From: Macrostomum hystrix
Lineage: Eukaryota > Platyhelminthes > Macrostomidae
Reading direction: 5' to 3'
Assembly: GCA_950097015.1 (NCBI GenBank)
Contig: CATNEN010000001.1
Location: 20,112,001 to 20,176,000, forward strand
DNA: 64,000 nucleotides
In this document: piece after piece, positions 10,385-24,000 of the stretch
How the letters are laid out: each line of letters opens with the position of its first letter
Position numbering within the stretch: the first letter of the stretch is position 1
Notes under the pieces: generated by a model
Told to the model about the DNA's origin: nothing
The model's database searches: none
What the model saw: the letters and a program-made list of their open reading frames with translations, nothing else
Made by a program: the position numbers and the translations under genes

Positions 10385-10410
10385 TAAATTTCCCCTGTCA
10401 GCCAGTGTGC
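10385..10410 (+). promoter_or_regulatory. Putative SL trans-splice acceptor of DPH4
   Basis: AAATTTCCCCTGTCAG ends at 10401, with nine bases (CCAGTGTGC) before the ATG at 10411. This is a strong pyrimidine tract and AG with no upstream exon. Confidence 0.6.
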
Positions 10411-11299
10411 ATGGCAGGTCAGTTGCAGCCGGCCATAGATGATTGGTACAGTGTTCTTGGCGTGTCCGAGACAGCCGAACAGTCGGCTATCAAGGCCGCC
10501 TGGCGACAGAGCTGCCTGGCGCATCACCCTGATAAGAGACTCGCTGAGCTGGCTGCAGCCGAGTCGGCTGGCCGGTTTCTGCTGGCTACTAGAGCTTATT
10601 CAGTGCTGAGAGATCCCGACACGAGGCGAGTCTACGATGCTGCGCTGGCGCTTAGTAGGAGGGGACAGGTGAGCACAGGATTATGAGATTGTGATGAGCA
10701 CGGCTGAGATAAGGGGTTTAAAGGATTCTTGAATCGATTTGGGAGTTTGGGATTTCAGTCCCAGTCTTGCATCTCCTAGACGATGAGGGATTTTGTATTT
10801 TGGGATCTCATTTCGCGATGTTTTTTATTATAAGATTCGTTAACTCATCGAGGGTTGAGGATTTTTAATGTAGACATTTTCACATCTAAAGTCTTTCTGA
10901 TCATGCAATCCTGCTAGGACCACCCGGTTCAAGAGGAACTGACCGTCGCTGAGCTGTTAGACAATCGGGTTGACGATGTCGATGGTGACAACACTCGACT
11001 AATGGACCGGCCCGTTTGCTACTGGGACTGCAGGTGCGGAGATCAGGTGAGTAAATAGTAGCAGGTCGTGTGTTCGATTTCTAGTTGAGTTCAAGTTAAA
11101 TTATTTTTTATTCCTACTTTCCCCCCAGGTGGCCATCAGTGCAGCCCACCTGTTGTCCCGTCTGCCGCTGGTCCAGTGTCACACCTGCTCACTGTGTCTG
11201 CGAATTGTTTACGACGAGTCTGAGGCTCGAACTCGCGACCTGCTGGCTAGATTAACCAAAGAAGCTGATTGGACTTCTGAACTGGATAATAATGGATAA
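10411..11299 (+). CDS. DPH4: DPH4 / DNAJC24: J-domain and CSL zinc-finger protein, three exons
   Basis: Exons 10411-10668, 10918-11046 and 11129-11299 (TAA at 11297-11299), all phase 0, give 185 residues; human DNAJC24 has about 149. The J domain occupies about residues 11-78, with WYSVLGV at the start and the J-protein catalytic tripeptide HPD at 39-41. The C-terminal CSL zinc finger has Cys124 and Cys126 (CRCG) and Cys146 and Cys149 (CHTCSLCLRI). The protein supplies electrons and iron handling for diphthamide synthesis on EF2 and stimulates Hsp70. An extra acidic linker between the domains and a longer C-terminal tail account for the added length. It is the last gene of the plus-strand series. 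Confidence 0.93.
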
Positions 11300-11468
11300 A
11301 TGCACTTTTCTTCTGGCTACTATTAGTAGGCTTCTAAGTGCATTTTCTTCCTTATGCTGTTCTTCTCCTAGTACAGTTGTAAAATTGTCACGATTTCGAC
11401 ACATATCGGCTAAATATAAAAGCGGCAAATTACTTCTCGTAGTTACATTTTTTATTAAATCCATGAGA

Positions 11469-11474
11469 AATAAA
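11469..11474 (+). terminator. Poly(A) signal of DPH4
   Basis: AATAAA 170 bases after the DPH4 stop, in AT-rich sequence. Confidence 0.6.
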
Positions 11475-11990
11475 AATTGTTTCTACAAATATTAGTTCTT
11501 TGATTAAGATTGAAGTTATTTAAATCAGAAAATGTTTTCTAAGAAACCCTGCTTATACTACTAATTTGCTGCATATGAAACAGTAGTGTGCAAGCAAATT
11601 TACAGGTGATCCAGCGTTCCAAATAGGTTTGTACCAGCTTTACATATCTTGGATTTGATAAAGACCTGATTGTACACGCACAGAAGCAAATTATTGAGTA
11701 GAAAATTTTGAGCAATTCAAAAATCTGTTATAAACGAGTACTTCCTCGATGATTACATTATTTGTTTGTTCGTTTAGTTCGGCGCGGATAAAACACTAGA
11801 AAGTAACATTTTAGTAGGTAGAAAACAATTTACAGAAGTGAAAGCATCTCTAGCTCTTTGTTCTTGCCATTAAAAACATTAGGAAACATTTAAAAGTGAA
11901 AAGTGCATGCGTATATAGTGCTTACTATAAGTAAAAATATTGGCAAATGTAAAAAGCAATGTTTGAAAAAATTGTTCCGCAGAATTTTTT
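11475..11990. other. Convergent intergenic region
   Basis: AT-rich sequence between the 3' ends of DPH4 (plus) and the large minus-strand gene. No gene, RNA or repeat was recognised. It probably holds the 3' UTR of the minus-strand gene. Confidence 0.5.
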
Positions 11991-12057
11991 TCACGGTTTT
12001 TCCTTCGCGTCTGATTTCTTCGACGGGCCTTTGGCGCTGGTGGGGTAGCTGATTGAG
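11991..12057 (-). CDS. Putative last coding exon of the 1511-residue protein
   Basis: The preceding exon ends GACGG before a perfect GTGAGT donor. Joining to CCAATTGCAG|CTCAATC gives a Gly codon and then a basic tail (SYPTSAKGPSKKSDAKEKP) ending in TGA at 11991-11993. If the donor is not used, the frame ends at the TGA inside it. Confidence 0.5.
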
Positions 12058-15000
12058 CTGCAATTGGTTTTGTGATAAGAATAGGGTAAGATCAGAATTT
12101 TTTATCTTACTGAATTTGACGACGCTACACTTGAATTGGTGAAGTTTTATTGGCTGCCGGTGGATCACGTGACACCTGCCTTCCCACATGAGAATTTTCA
12201 TTGGCTGGTGATAGTCACGTGCATTGGTCAATGCCGGGTTCCCCGCGACATTTTCTAAAAATAGCTTTTCTTCGAGTCTAATCTTTTTGTAGTCTGCATC
12301 ACTTTTCGCTCAGCAAATTTAAAATTGACTCACCCGTCCCTCTTATCGAACGCTTTGAGAACCTTCTCATTCTCTTTTCGCACAACTGAGTCCAACGGTT
12401 TACCCTCTAGGAGGGTGCCCACCGCATTGTCTCTCATGAACTTTGTGTTCTTCTTCAACGGGAAGGCCAGCGGGTTCATGTCCCGTTGTGCGGAGGCCCG
12501 CCTCCTGTACGCTGGTGTGTACTTCAGGTCTGACATGTCCAGGGGATTGCTCAGGATGTTGTCGTGGAAGGATAGGAAAAGCGGAATGTAACACAGGTAG
12601 TCCAGGAATGAAATCTGTGGAGCGGAGTAGAGCTTATTAATTATTTCTAAACAGTTGTTTGCAAATTCTCAAATTCTCAAATCATACGCTTGTAGGACTA
12701 GAATAGTCTATGGGTCTGGCTGCTCATCAAAGTGCTAAAATAGTCTAGGGTCTGGCGGCTAATCAAAGGACTTAAAAAACCAAGGGTCTGGCGGTGCATC
12801 AAAGGACTAGAATAGTCTATGGGTCCGGCGGCTCATCAAAGGACTAGAATAGCCTAAAGTGTGTCGGCACATCAAAGTACTTGATTAATCGAAGGTACAT
12901 CAAAGAACTAGCTAGAATAATCTAAGGTATGTCGGCTCCTCAAAGGACTAGAGTATGTATAAGTGGTTGGTTCGTCGGCTCATCAAGGAACTCCTGCAGG
13001 CAAGCAATCAGCTCTCACCTCAAACATGTCGTTAGGCTGCAGTTTGTCGATGATGAACTCCTGCTGCTTCCAGTTGAGCCCGCCGGCCATCAGCTCGATG
13101 CGCAGCGAGTCCAGCTTGATGTAGTTGGGGTCGCGGTCCGATGGCACGTTGCAGTAGAACATGGCCTTGTAGAGTGCCAGCTTGCGCTCGATGTCAATCA
13201 GGTTGGTGATCTCCAGTAGGTCACGGCAGAATTGACTGAGAATGGTGGCGTTTGAAGCAATCTCATTAGCTTTCCAGTATACAATACACTACCGGGTTGG
13301 AATAGTTCACTTTTTTAACATCAAGAACATTCTATCAATCTAACGGATTTAAGATCTTGAGTATCTTAAAAAATCTCGAATGTTCCAGAAAATATCTGTA
13401 ATATCTAGTACAGACATAGAAGACCTCGAACATCTAGATAAGATCTAGAAGATCTAGAGAAGGCCTGGAGATCTAGAGTAGACCTCGAACATCTAGATAA
13501 GATCTAGAAGATCTAGAGAAGGTCCGGAAGGTCTAGAGAAGGCCTGGAAGGTCTAGAGAAGCCCTGGAGATCTAGAGAAGGTCCGGAAGGTCTAGAGAAG
13601 GCCTGGAAGGTCTAGAGAAGGTCCGGAAGGTCTAGAGAAGGCCTGGAAGGTCTAGAGAAGCCCTGGAGATCTAGAGAAGGTCCGGAAGGTCTAGAGAAGG
13701 CCTGGAAGGTCTAGAGAAGGTCCGGAAGGTCTAGAGAAGGCCTGGAAGGTCTAGAGAAGCCCTGGAGATCTAGAGAAGACCTGGAGATCTAGAGAAGACC
13801 TGGAATATCTAGTAAAGACGTGGAATCAAATATGTTAAAAAATCATTAAATTAATTTTTTGAACTCGAGTTCTGAAGCTCACTCCATCTTTGTGACTCGC
13901 TCGCACAGTGCCATCGCCACTGAGAACATTCTGAAAGTCATCTGGGTATTGCCATCGAATCCCAGCACCTGCAGGGCGTAGTCCACCTGCCGCTCTGACA
14001 GGCCGGCAACTGATGGCACCATGCCGATGGCTCGCTTGGCGCACTGGAGGTGACGGGTGGTTAACTCGTTAACAGCTGTGCGGCCCTATCTAACAGGTAA
14101 CCCTCCTATGGAATATGTAATTCCCTGATCTAACAGGTAAATCCTTCTATTTAATAGGTAAGTCCTTCTTTCTAACAGGTAAATACTTCTATCTAACAGG
14201 TAAATCATTCTATCTAACAGGTAAATCATTCTATCTAACAGGTAAATCATTCTATCTAACAGGTAAATCATTCTATCTAACAGGTAAATCATTCTATCTA
14301 ACAGGTAAATCATTCTATCTAACAGGTAAATCATTCTATCTAACAGGTAAATCATTCTATCTAACAGGTAAATCATTCTATCTAACAGGTAAATCATTCT
14401 ATCTAACAGGTAAATCATTCTATCTAACAGGTAAATCATTCTATCTAACAGGTAAATATTTCTATCTAACAGGTAAATCATTCTATCTAACAGGTAAATA
14501 TTTCTGTCTAACAGGTAAATAAAATACTTCTAAATAACAGATAAAACTCTTTTATAACAGTTAAGCTCCCTATCTAACAGGACACCTCCGACCTAACAGG
14601 TAAGTCCCATAGCTAACAGGGTAACAGGGTTAGCAAATAAAAAAATGCGTCAAAGGCAAATCATCGACTTTATAATATCGATCTATCAAATATGCATATA
14701 GATGGTTAGTCTACTTACTGCATTTCATGTAGCTAGCATGAAAGAAGCACTCACCCTGACATTGATCAGGCCGTCCATATCGTCGAAATCCTCCACTACG
14801 AAGGCTTTGCCGTAGGTCTCCAGCTTGGCCGGATCAACCAGGCGGTACGCGGACAGGAAGTCAATTTCGGTAGCTGTTTTTTTCAACAAAATAATCAGGA
14901 AAATAGTTCAAAGTTTGCACTACACTACTCAGTATTTCGTCAGTAGCACTCGCGACATTTTTAACAGCCAATTATAACTCACCTTTCTCCTCTTCCGTGG

Positions 15001-18000
15001 CGTTATCAGTCAGGTGCGACTTCTCAATGAGCTGCTGCATGTGGCTTGTGAGTTTCTCACCGCCTTTCTTCATGATCACTCGCATTCGCTTGATGCCCGT
15101 CACTGTCGGGGTGGGAACGCGAATTCAATGGCTAATCATTGATTAGAGATACCAGTTAGATTATTGGACATGACTTTTAGACAGCAGGGATATCCGAGAA
15201 GACAGCAAAGACAGCTTTTACAAAGTCAAGACATGTTTTATATATTCGAGACACCTGTCTCTGTTAGAAGGTAGAGACACCTGTTAGAGAGTAGAGACAC
15301 CTGTTAAGAAGTAGAGACTCCTGTTAGGAAGTAGAGACACCTGTTAGGAAGTAGAGACACCTGTAAGGAAGTAGAGACACCTGTTAGGAAGTAGAGACAC
15401 CTGTAAGGAAGTAGAGACACCTGTTAGATATTCGAGACACCTGTTAGATATTCGAGACACCTGTTAGATATTCGAGACACCTGTTAGATATTCGAGACAC
15501 CTGTTAGATATTCGAGACACCTGTTAGATATTCGAGACACCTGTTAGATATTCGAGACACCTGTTAGGAACTCACAAGTCTCCACATCGAGTTCATCATC
15601 TTCTGCGAGCTTGTCCGAGTCGATGTCCGAGTACTCTTCGATACCCCTGGTGCCGATTTTCTTGCCCTTGTAGTGCACGTCAACATCGCCGCCGAGTTTG
15701 AGTTTCAGCTGGCGCAGAATTTCCGCCTTGCTGGCATTGGGATCGATGCCCAGCGCCTGCAGCTCCTCTCGGGAGATCTTGTCCAAGTCCAGCCGCTTCT
15801 TGCCCTTCTTCAGGCGCAGCTTGCCATCGCTCGTCTTCTCAAAGTAGTCGCCGGTGTCTTCGTCGGCTGGCCGAACTGTGCGCTTCACCACATTGCCTTT
15901 CTCGTCTGGATCGCATGTGGGTTGGTTGTTCGTACATGAGAAGTTCAATGACACGTTGAGGCTTTCGATGACACGCCAGGATACTAGTGGACACCCCTTG
16001 ACACTAGTGGACACCCCTTGATACTTGTGGACACCCCACGATAGTATTGGACACCTCACAATAGTAGTGGACACCCTAAATACTAGTGGACACCCTACGA
16101 TAGTAGTGGACACCCTAATTATACTATTGGACACCCCATGATACTAGTGGACACCCTACGATACTATTGGACACCTCACGATATTAGTGGACATCCTAAA
16201 TATACTAGTGGACACCCTAATAATACTAGTGGACACCATAATTATACTAGTGGACACCCTAATTATACTAGTGGACATCCTAATTATACTAGTGGACACC
16301 CCAAAAAGATGATAGAGACAGGACAAATAAAATGACACCCTAAGCTACTAACAGACACCACAGACTACTAATCGACTCCCGAAGCTACTAAAGGACACCC
16401 AAAGCTATCTCCATCACTACTAGAGCACTACTAGACACCCAAAAAATACTCAAATCGGAGATACAAAGGCACTCCTTGAAACTCTACTCAAAGAATTAAC
16501 GCTCTAAATAAAGCCAAATGTACTAAACAAACTCACCGTACTCCAGCTCCACGACATTGCCATCCTTGTCCCTCTTCACCTTCTTCAGTATCTTGCCGTC
16601 CTTGCCTCGAATGATCTCAGCGCCGCTGTCGCTGCTGCCGGACGAATCTGGGCGGCGTCTGTCTCGCTTCTTTCGCTCCGTGCCCGGCTCGGCGTCTGAC
16701 TCGGAGTCGGCCTCGTTGCCGTCTTTCAGCTTGCGGCGGCCCTTCTCCTGCTGGCCCCAGCTGGCGACGTAAGGGGAATTTTTTTTACTTTTGATTCCCC
16801 CTTTCGTTAATGTATACATTCTGGGATTTGCCTTCTCATTAATGAACATTCTCTGAGATTCGACTTCTAATTGATGTACATTCTCTGAGATTCCCCTTCT
16901 CGTTAATGTACATTCTCTGAGATTCGCCTTCTAATTGATGTACATTCTCTGAGATTCCCCTTCTCGTTAATGTACATTCTCTGAGATTCGCCTCCTAATT
17001 GATGTACATCCTCTGGGATTCCCCTTCTCGTTAATGTACATTCTCTGAGATTCGCCTTCTAATTGATGTACATTCTCTGAGATTCCCCTTCTCGTTAATG
17101 TACATTCTCTGAGATTCGCCTTCTAATTGATGTACATTCTCTGAGATTCCCCTTCTCGTTAATGTACATTCTCTGAGATTCGCCTCCTAATTGATGTACA
17201 TCCTCTGGGATTCCCCTTCTCCTTAATGTACATTCTCTGGGATTCCCCTTCTGGATAGTGTACACTCTCTGGAAATTACCCTTCTGGTTGCGGTACCATA
17301 TTTGGGAATTTTATTCATCTCGTAAATTTGTGCTTACTTCGAACCCTGTCAATCATTAGATTTTTTTATTTAGAGACCAAAAACAAATGTGGCCTCATCC
17401 CAAAGTGCAGTTATTGGGATTTCCCATTATTGTCAAAGGTACATTTGCCAGTGTTTCCCACTCTTTTATGATCATGGGGATTCCCTTGTCCACCCCAGAA
17501 AGCCCGCTGGCGCACTCACTCATCGTGTCCCAAGCCGATGCCACGGTCGTCGGGCGGCAGGTCCTTGAACCGGCTGCTCTTGTTGTCGTACGAAACCATG
17601 CTCTTGGCTGGCGACTTCTTCGTCGAGCTCTTCTCCTTGCCGCCAGCGCCGCCGCCGCCGGCGAGCGCATTCAGCGCCTCCTCCTCGAGCTCCTGCAGTT
17701 TTCGTTTCCGTTCTTCCTTTTTGCTGTAAGAGAATTCGAAAAGTCGAATTAGCCGTAGAACTACCAAGGAAGAGTGGGGAATTTCTCCCCTGATAATTTT
17801 TCTTGCTGCACCAGAACGGACCAACACAAGCACAGGAAACTTAAGATCGCGGGCCAAATTTTTGTTGCGCATCTTCTGAAACAAGAATCAAGTCGCCAGC
17901 TCTACAGACCGTCGAGATATTTAATATTTCTGGCCGAAGGTCGATAAGCGATAGTGTTTAGTATTCAATACACCCCTTCAACACGAATTAGCACAGCGAC

Positions 18001-21000
18001 TCAGTGCAGCCTTACCAGGCCTTCAAAATGAATCAGCATGCCACCTGAACGTATTATCTCCGTCTTCGGTGGTCACCTACCTGTATCTAGTCTTGTCAAC
18101 CAATCAGTCACCCCCCAACGCTGTTAACGTTCAGGCGCTGCCAAAAAATTTTTGCGACAAAATCTCTTACTATAGCAATACTGTTAAAACCAATCTGCCA
18201 ATATAATTACGAGCAATTGGTGTTTTTGAATCTAGGAAAACACATCTAAGGCAAGATGAAGACATTTTGTTTTTTCTTCCAGCCTCCGTGGAGAATGATT
18301 ACCGAGCATTCTTATCAACCAGCTGGTTGTACTCGTCACCGTACTTCTCCCGGCGCCTGTTCTCCCTGGCCTGCTGTCTCGCCGCCCGCTCCTTCAAGAA
18401 CTCCTGCTTCTCCTCCTCTGTCATGTTCGCCATCTGCTCTCTGACAGCCTCCGAGTCTGTTGAAGCGTCTGAGAACACTTCGGAGTCGCTGCTGACGTGG
18501 ATCTCCACGCCGTTGGCCAGGCGCACAGTCTTGCCCTTGTGTTTCTTCTTGCCGTCGGCCCCAGCCGCCGCCGCCGCCGCCGCCTTCTCCTCGGCGCGCC
18601 GCACTCGCTCGCGATTGGCCTTCTTGGCCATGTTCAGCTTGCGGATTTTGCCGCCTTTGCCGTCGGAAACGGTGACGTAACTGCTTGACCGGCGGAGGAA
18701 TGTGGCGGGATTCACAGGTGTCACACGCGTACAGGCGGTGCAAAGGGGAAGGGATGTGTACAGGTGATAGGGAAATAAAACTAGGAAGAAAGCTTTGAAA
18801 AGTAAAATATAAAATGTTTTGTGAAGCTCTAATAAAATGACGGGTTGTCTTGCTAAACAAAAACTTCTTATTGAAAATCTTTTTAACTTCTAAAATATTA
18901 ATATCGCACATGTATTTTTTCCAGGGTCTGAAAATGAAGTATTATGGAACTAAATTAGTATTTTTGTCAGCATTTTCATGCATTTCTACTTACAGTAGGC
19001 TGAAAGCGCAGAAATGTTCAAATCCGTTACTCACGTGGCTGCGTCATCTGAAACAGAAAAGTTTAACAATAAATCTGCATTGGCAGGCCTTTTAAATGTT
19101 CTCCAGACTACAATTAGAGTAGAACTGACACACCCAGACATTATCTAGAAGATGACGGCAAAGAACGGACAATGAGACTAGAATGATACAATTGATGCAA
19201 TTTCCAGACGGCCTTCATAGAACTAGCGCACTGATAAAAGCGCTGAAACTCAAATTGCTCAGTCTCAAAGGTTGCCAACTAATTGCGCCTCACCTGAGTC
19301 GTACACCTCCTCCTCGCCGTGACCAATCACATTGCCCAGCTCGTCTCTGATGACCTTTCGTCGCATTGTTCGCTTCGTGCCGCCCTCGGAGGTGTCCGAA
19401 TACACCTCGTACTCTTCGCCGTTGTCGCCGCGCTTCTTCCGAGTCTTGGCACCGGCGCCGTGGCCCACAACTGGCTTCTGGCCGGCTGGTCGGGGTTGAC
19501 GGATAAAACAAGGTATATAAAATACTCTTTTCATTGTTTTTCATTTACAATGTTATAAAAAAGTTAGGATGGAAAAAGTTTTTTTGGCTTTTTGGTGGGG
19601 CTTGTAGCGTCGAACTTTACGACTTGAAGGTCGGTGGTTCGATTCCTGACTTCACCCGAAAAACGGTGCGTTGCTTCAGTCCACCCAGCTGTTAAATGGG
19701 TACCAGCATCAGCTGGGGCAAATTTCGGGTGGGTGTTTCGTCCCCCTAGATGTCAGATATTTTTTATTTTAACGAAAACATATATCCACCATAACAAAAT
19801 TAGTCAAATTAGAAGCATTATAAACACACTGCTAAAAATGGCGAGTAATTTGTTTTAATTAATGCATCTTTCTCGCTAATAGTTCCGGAAATTATATCAG
19901 TTAAATCGGTTAGAAACTAAAAAACGTATCAATAGTTTTTAATTTTAAGCTTTCTTTTGATTTCAGTGCTTACATTCTAACACAAGTAATATTAAAACAA
20001 AATTGGTTAATTTAGAAGGCTGTAAAGTCACACATAATTTTCTCGTCGGCCAGCTTCTTACTGTACTCCTCTTTCTTTCCGTAGCCGATGACATTTCCGT
20101 CGGCGTCGCGAATTCGTTCGCGCCGCATAATGTGCCGCGTGCCGTGCTCGGAGACCTCGGAAATGTACGAGTGCTCACTGTCCGAGCCGCCTACGGCACC
20201 TTCGCCACCTGCGCCCTTCTTACCCTTCCTGCCCTTCTTGCCACCCTTACGACCGCCCTGACCGCCGACGCCGTCTGAATCGCTGTCTGTCGTTGGTAGT
20301 TTATATTTCGTTCGTAAGTACTTATCTAACAGGCACAATTATAGGTTGATAGGGGACACCTGTCTAACAGGTAGGAACACTTGTCTAACAGGTAGGAACA
20401 CTTTTCTAACAGGTAGGAACTCCCGTCTAACAGGTAGGAACACCTGTCTAATAGGTAGGAACTCCCGTTTAACAGGTAGGAACGCATGTCTAACAGGTAG
20501 GAACGCCGATCTAACAGGTAGGAACGCCAATCTAACAGGTAGGAACACCTGTCTAACAGGTAGGAACAATCGTCTAACAGGTAGGAACACCTATCTAACA
20601 GGTAGGAACACTTGTCTAACAGGTAGGTACACTTTTCTAACAGGTAGGAACACCCGTCTAACAGGTAAGAACACCCGTCTAACAGGTATGAACACCTGTC
20701 TAACAGGTGGGAGCTCCTGTCTAAATAAAACAAACGAGCCTCTAATTGTTAAAAGCGGAGAGACTTACCGTGCGGGCTCTCGTACACCTCCTCCTTGCCG
20801 TAGCCGATGACGTTGCCGAATTCGTCGCGTATTTTCTGCCTCCTCCTCCTAGTCCGGGTGCCGTTCTCGCTGTACTCACTGACGTAGCTGTGCTCACTGT
20901 CTGAGCCGTGCTGACGCTCCTTAGCCTTCTGCTGCTGCTGCTTGATTGCCTTGGCCGCCTGCTTGAAGTCTTCGCTGTCGTCGCTGTGGTACTCCTTGGC

Positions 21001-24000
21001 CTCGCCGTAGGTACCGTCGGCTTTGCGCTCCCGAACAAAGACCCGCCGGGTGCCGCCCTCCGACACATCGCTGGGGAGGATAATTTTGTTGGGGATTCTA
21101 GGCTAGAGCTACAGTTTCGAGTAGAGATATATAAATGCATTTTATGATTTCAAAAGTGAGAATGGGATTTTTTTGGATCAAGAAATGGGAATGGGATCCT
21201 AGGATTAAGGAAAGTTGAGATGGGGTAGTGACTAGCAGAGAACTTCATTGCGTTTTTAATTCTCATTAGAAATACATAGATAGGCTGGGAGGGAGGTGGG
21301 TGGTAGGTGATGAGGGAGACTGTACTGTGTTAATAAATATTATATTACTGTGTCCCTTTCATTATTTCCAAATTAACTTTGTTTCGTATAGGAGTCTGTT
21401 GAGTTTCATACGTTATATTCCATGGGGTAGTACAAGGTAATAACATACTAAAGTGCTTCATTTGTAGTCACTACAAAATTAGTAAAAATAATGTGTGATA
21501 ACGCAAAAGGAATGGTTGTGGGTCTTCGTAATTGATACTAAGGATTATTAAAATACAGAAAGGATTTTCAACTGGTTCATTGGCGCATGAGTAAAAATTA
21601 ACTAGATTTTGTCACGGAAAGAAGAAATCCTTTTAAGTTGAACCGTCAAGTAGTTCTCATCCTGTAATAGTAATAACAAAGTTTCGCGTCGATTTCATAT
21701 TCTATAAATACAATTTATGAACAGCGAGACGTTTGTAGCGCATTTTTTAAGTTCTGTAGCTTAAAAAACTTTGGTTTGAAATAATCTACTTGACTGACTT
21801 AAAGCGTGAGAGAATGGCGTTTAATAAACGGCTTGGCTTGATTTATTGTAGTCTATGGCCATAATACTGCTAATAATAGTAACAATAATTGTAGGAGGGC
21901 TGCGGGCAATGGCACATCATTTGGTGACACTAGACCCGCAGCCAGCGAGAAGGCAATTCGGCCTATTTCGCTGAGTCCTGAGCACACACCATACGATACT
22001 GTACGCAGGCACACACTCACACAGGTGTGTACATCTGCCCTGACTTTCTCATCGCCAGGCAGTATACACTTCAATGTGCCTTGGAGGTTGGCCTTCAAGG
22101 GCGTAAATTGCACGACAAACCCCCCACGCGCCCAAATGAATTTGAGGTGCAGCTTGACTCCGCTGTCTATGGCCATAGGAGAGTGCCGCTTGGAATTTTC
22201 TACTTGGTTGGCTTTTTATCAACTTGATTGGCTTTTTGTCTATGGCCAAGTGTAGTTCTATGGCAGTGGCTGCTACTGCAGTGAATTTGGATTCTCAATT
22301 TGATTGACTTTTTTCTCGACTTGGCTGAAAAAAGCGATATGACATACTACATACTACACATTATTGAAATACTACACAATCTACCATTGTTCAGCTCCCG
22401 GAGTTCCTCTCACCTGAAGAAGGACTTGGCGCTGTCTTTCCCATGCTTTCTCTCGCGCCTCCTGCGTCTCCGCCTGGCCTGGCCCTCCTCATCCTCGGAC
22501 GAGTGGTAGCTCTCGCGGTCGCCGTAGGTGCCGTCGGCCTTCTTCGCCCGTCGGTAGACGTGCCTGGTCCCGCCGACGCTGACCTCGGATTTGTAGCTGA
22601 AATCCGAGGCCGAGTCGGCGTCCCGCTTGCCCTGCTTCAAGTCCTGGCGCTTCTTGACGTCGGCCGCTGTGATAATCTTGCCGCCCTTGGTCTTGTAGGC
22701 GCCCTTCTCCTTGGCGTCCTTGTTCACCTGTCTATTGAGCAGTTTATGTTGCCAGGCGAGCAGCCAGTGGCGGGTCTTAATCGGGTTCACTGTACTATTG
22801 GTATTCTACTCGCATTTTTGTCCAAAATGAAAACGATAGGTATAGGCCACAACAGGTAAACTACAGGTAAATATGGCTTTTAATTTGTCGAAATGATCAC
22901 GAGATAGTTCTCACTTTTTGTACACCCTTCCAGTCAACGGGTCCTTGACGTATTCGAACACGTTGCCATGCTTGTCCACGGTTCGTTGGCCTGGCTTCTT
23001 GGCTGCAAATCGAGTGTTGTCAAAAAATTCTGTACACAATGAAAACTGACTTGATAAAGCCAACATTGCGCATGGTTTCGTGGCTCAAATACTCACGTGG
23101 TCCCGTGTCATCATCGGAGTCCGCGTACACAGTCGACGCCTTCTCCCACTTGTCGATTTTCTCGCCGTCCTTGAGTTGCATGAAGCGCTTGAGTATGTTC
23201 GGATCGCCGCCGCTCTTCTCAAACTCTCTAAACTCCTCCTCGGTCATTAGGATCGTCTTCTCAATCAGTCTGCCGCTCTTGGTTCGAACAAAAGTCTTGA
23301 TCACTTTCATGGCCTCCTTCTGCGGCGCTGACCAGCCCTCAATTTGGCCTTCGTCCTTTGACAGGTACTTCCCCAGCACCTTACTGAGATCAGCCTTGCC
23401 ATCCTTCAGCTTCTGATAGTCTTCATCCGATATTAGAACTTTCTTTTCGATAATTCGGCCACTCTTTGTTCGAATCTTTGTAGTGATAGTGCGCATCTTG
23501 GGCGTGCTCCAGTTCTCCAGCTTTTCGTCGTCCTTGAGGTTCAGCCGTCGTCGTAGGATGGCGTTGGCGTCGGCGTCGCCTCTCTGGATCTTGTCGTACT
23601 CGTCGCGGCTGACGTAGACAATCTTCTCGATGATTCGTCCGCTCTTAGTACGCACGACAGTCTTGATTGCCTTCTGCTCCTCTTTGTCGAAGCCTTGCAG
23701 ATTTTGTGCGTCCTCCTTGGAGAGGTACTTCCGCACGAGGTTGCTGGGGTCGCCGCCCTGCTGAATAAACTGCTGGAAGTTCTGATAGTCGTCCTCTGAC
23801 ATGAAGATCACTTTTTCTACCATGCGGCCGGATTTGGTGCGAATGTAAGTCTTCACGGCGCGCACGTCTGCAGGATGATTGGCGATTAAAATGTTTTACT
23901 TCAGCGCCTCCCAGAGCTAGGCTCACAGAAAACCCTTCTTCCGTCATCTCTAGTTAATGTTCCATATTAATTCTAGTAATGCTAGTAATTATAATAATTG

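Noticed and set aside
14086-14481. IYLLDRM heptapeptide-repeat protein on the minus strand
   Set aside because: Product of a 21-bp intronic minisatellite; the flanking real exons are in phase without it.
19638-19648. tRNA gene
   Set aside because: A B-box-like GGTTCGATTCC is present but no cloverleaf or anticodon stem can be formed; it belongs to a SINE.
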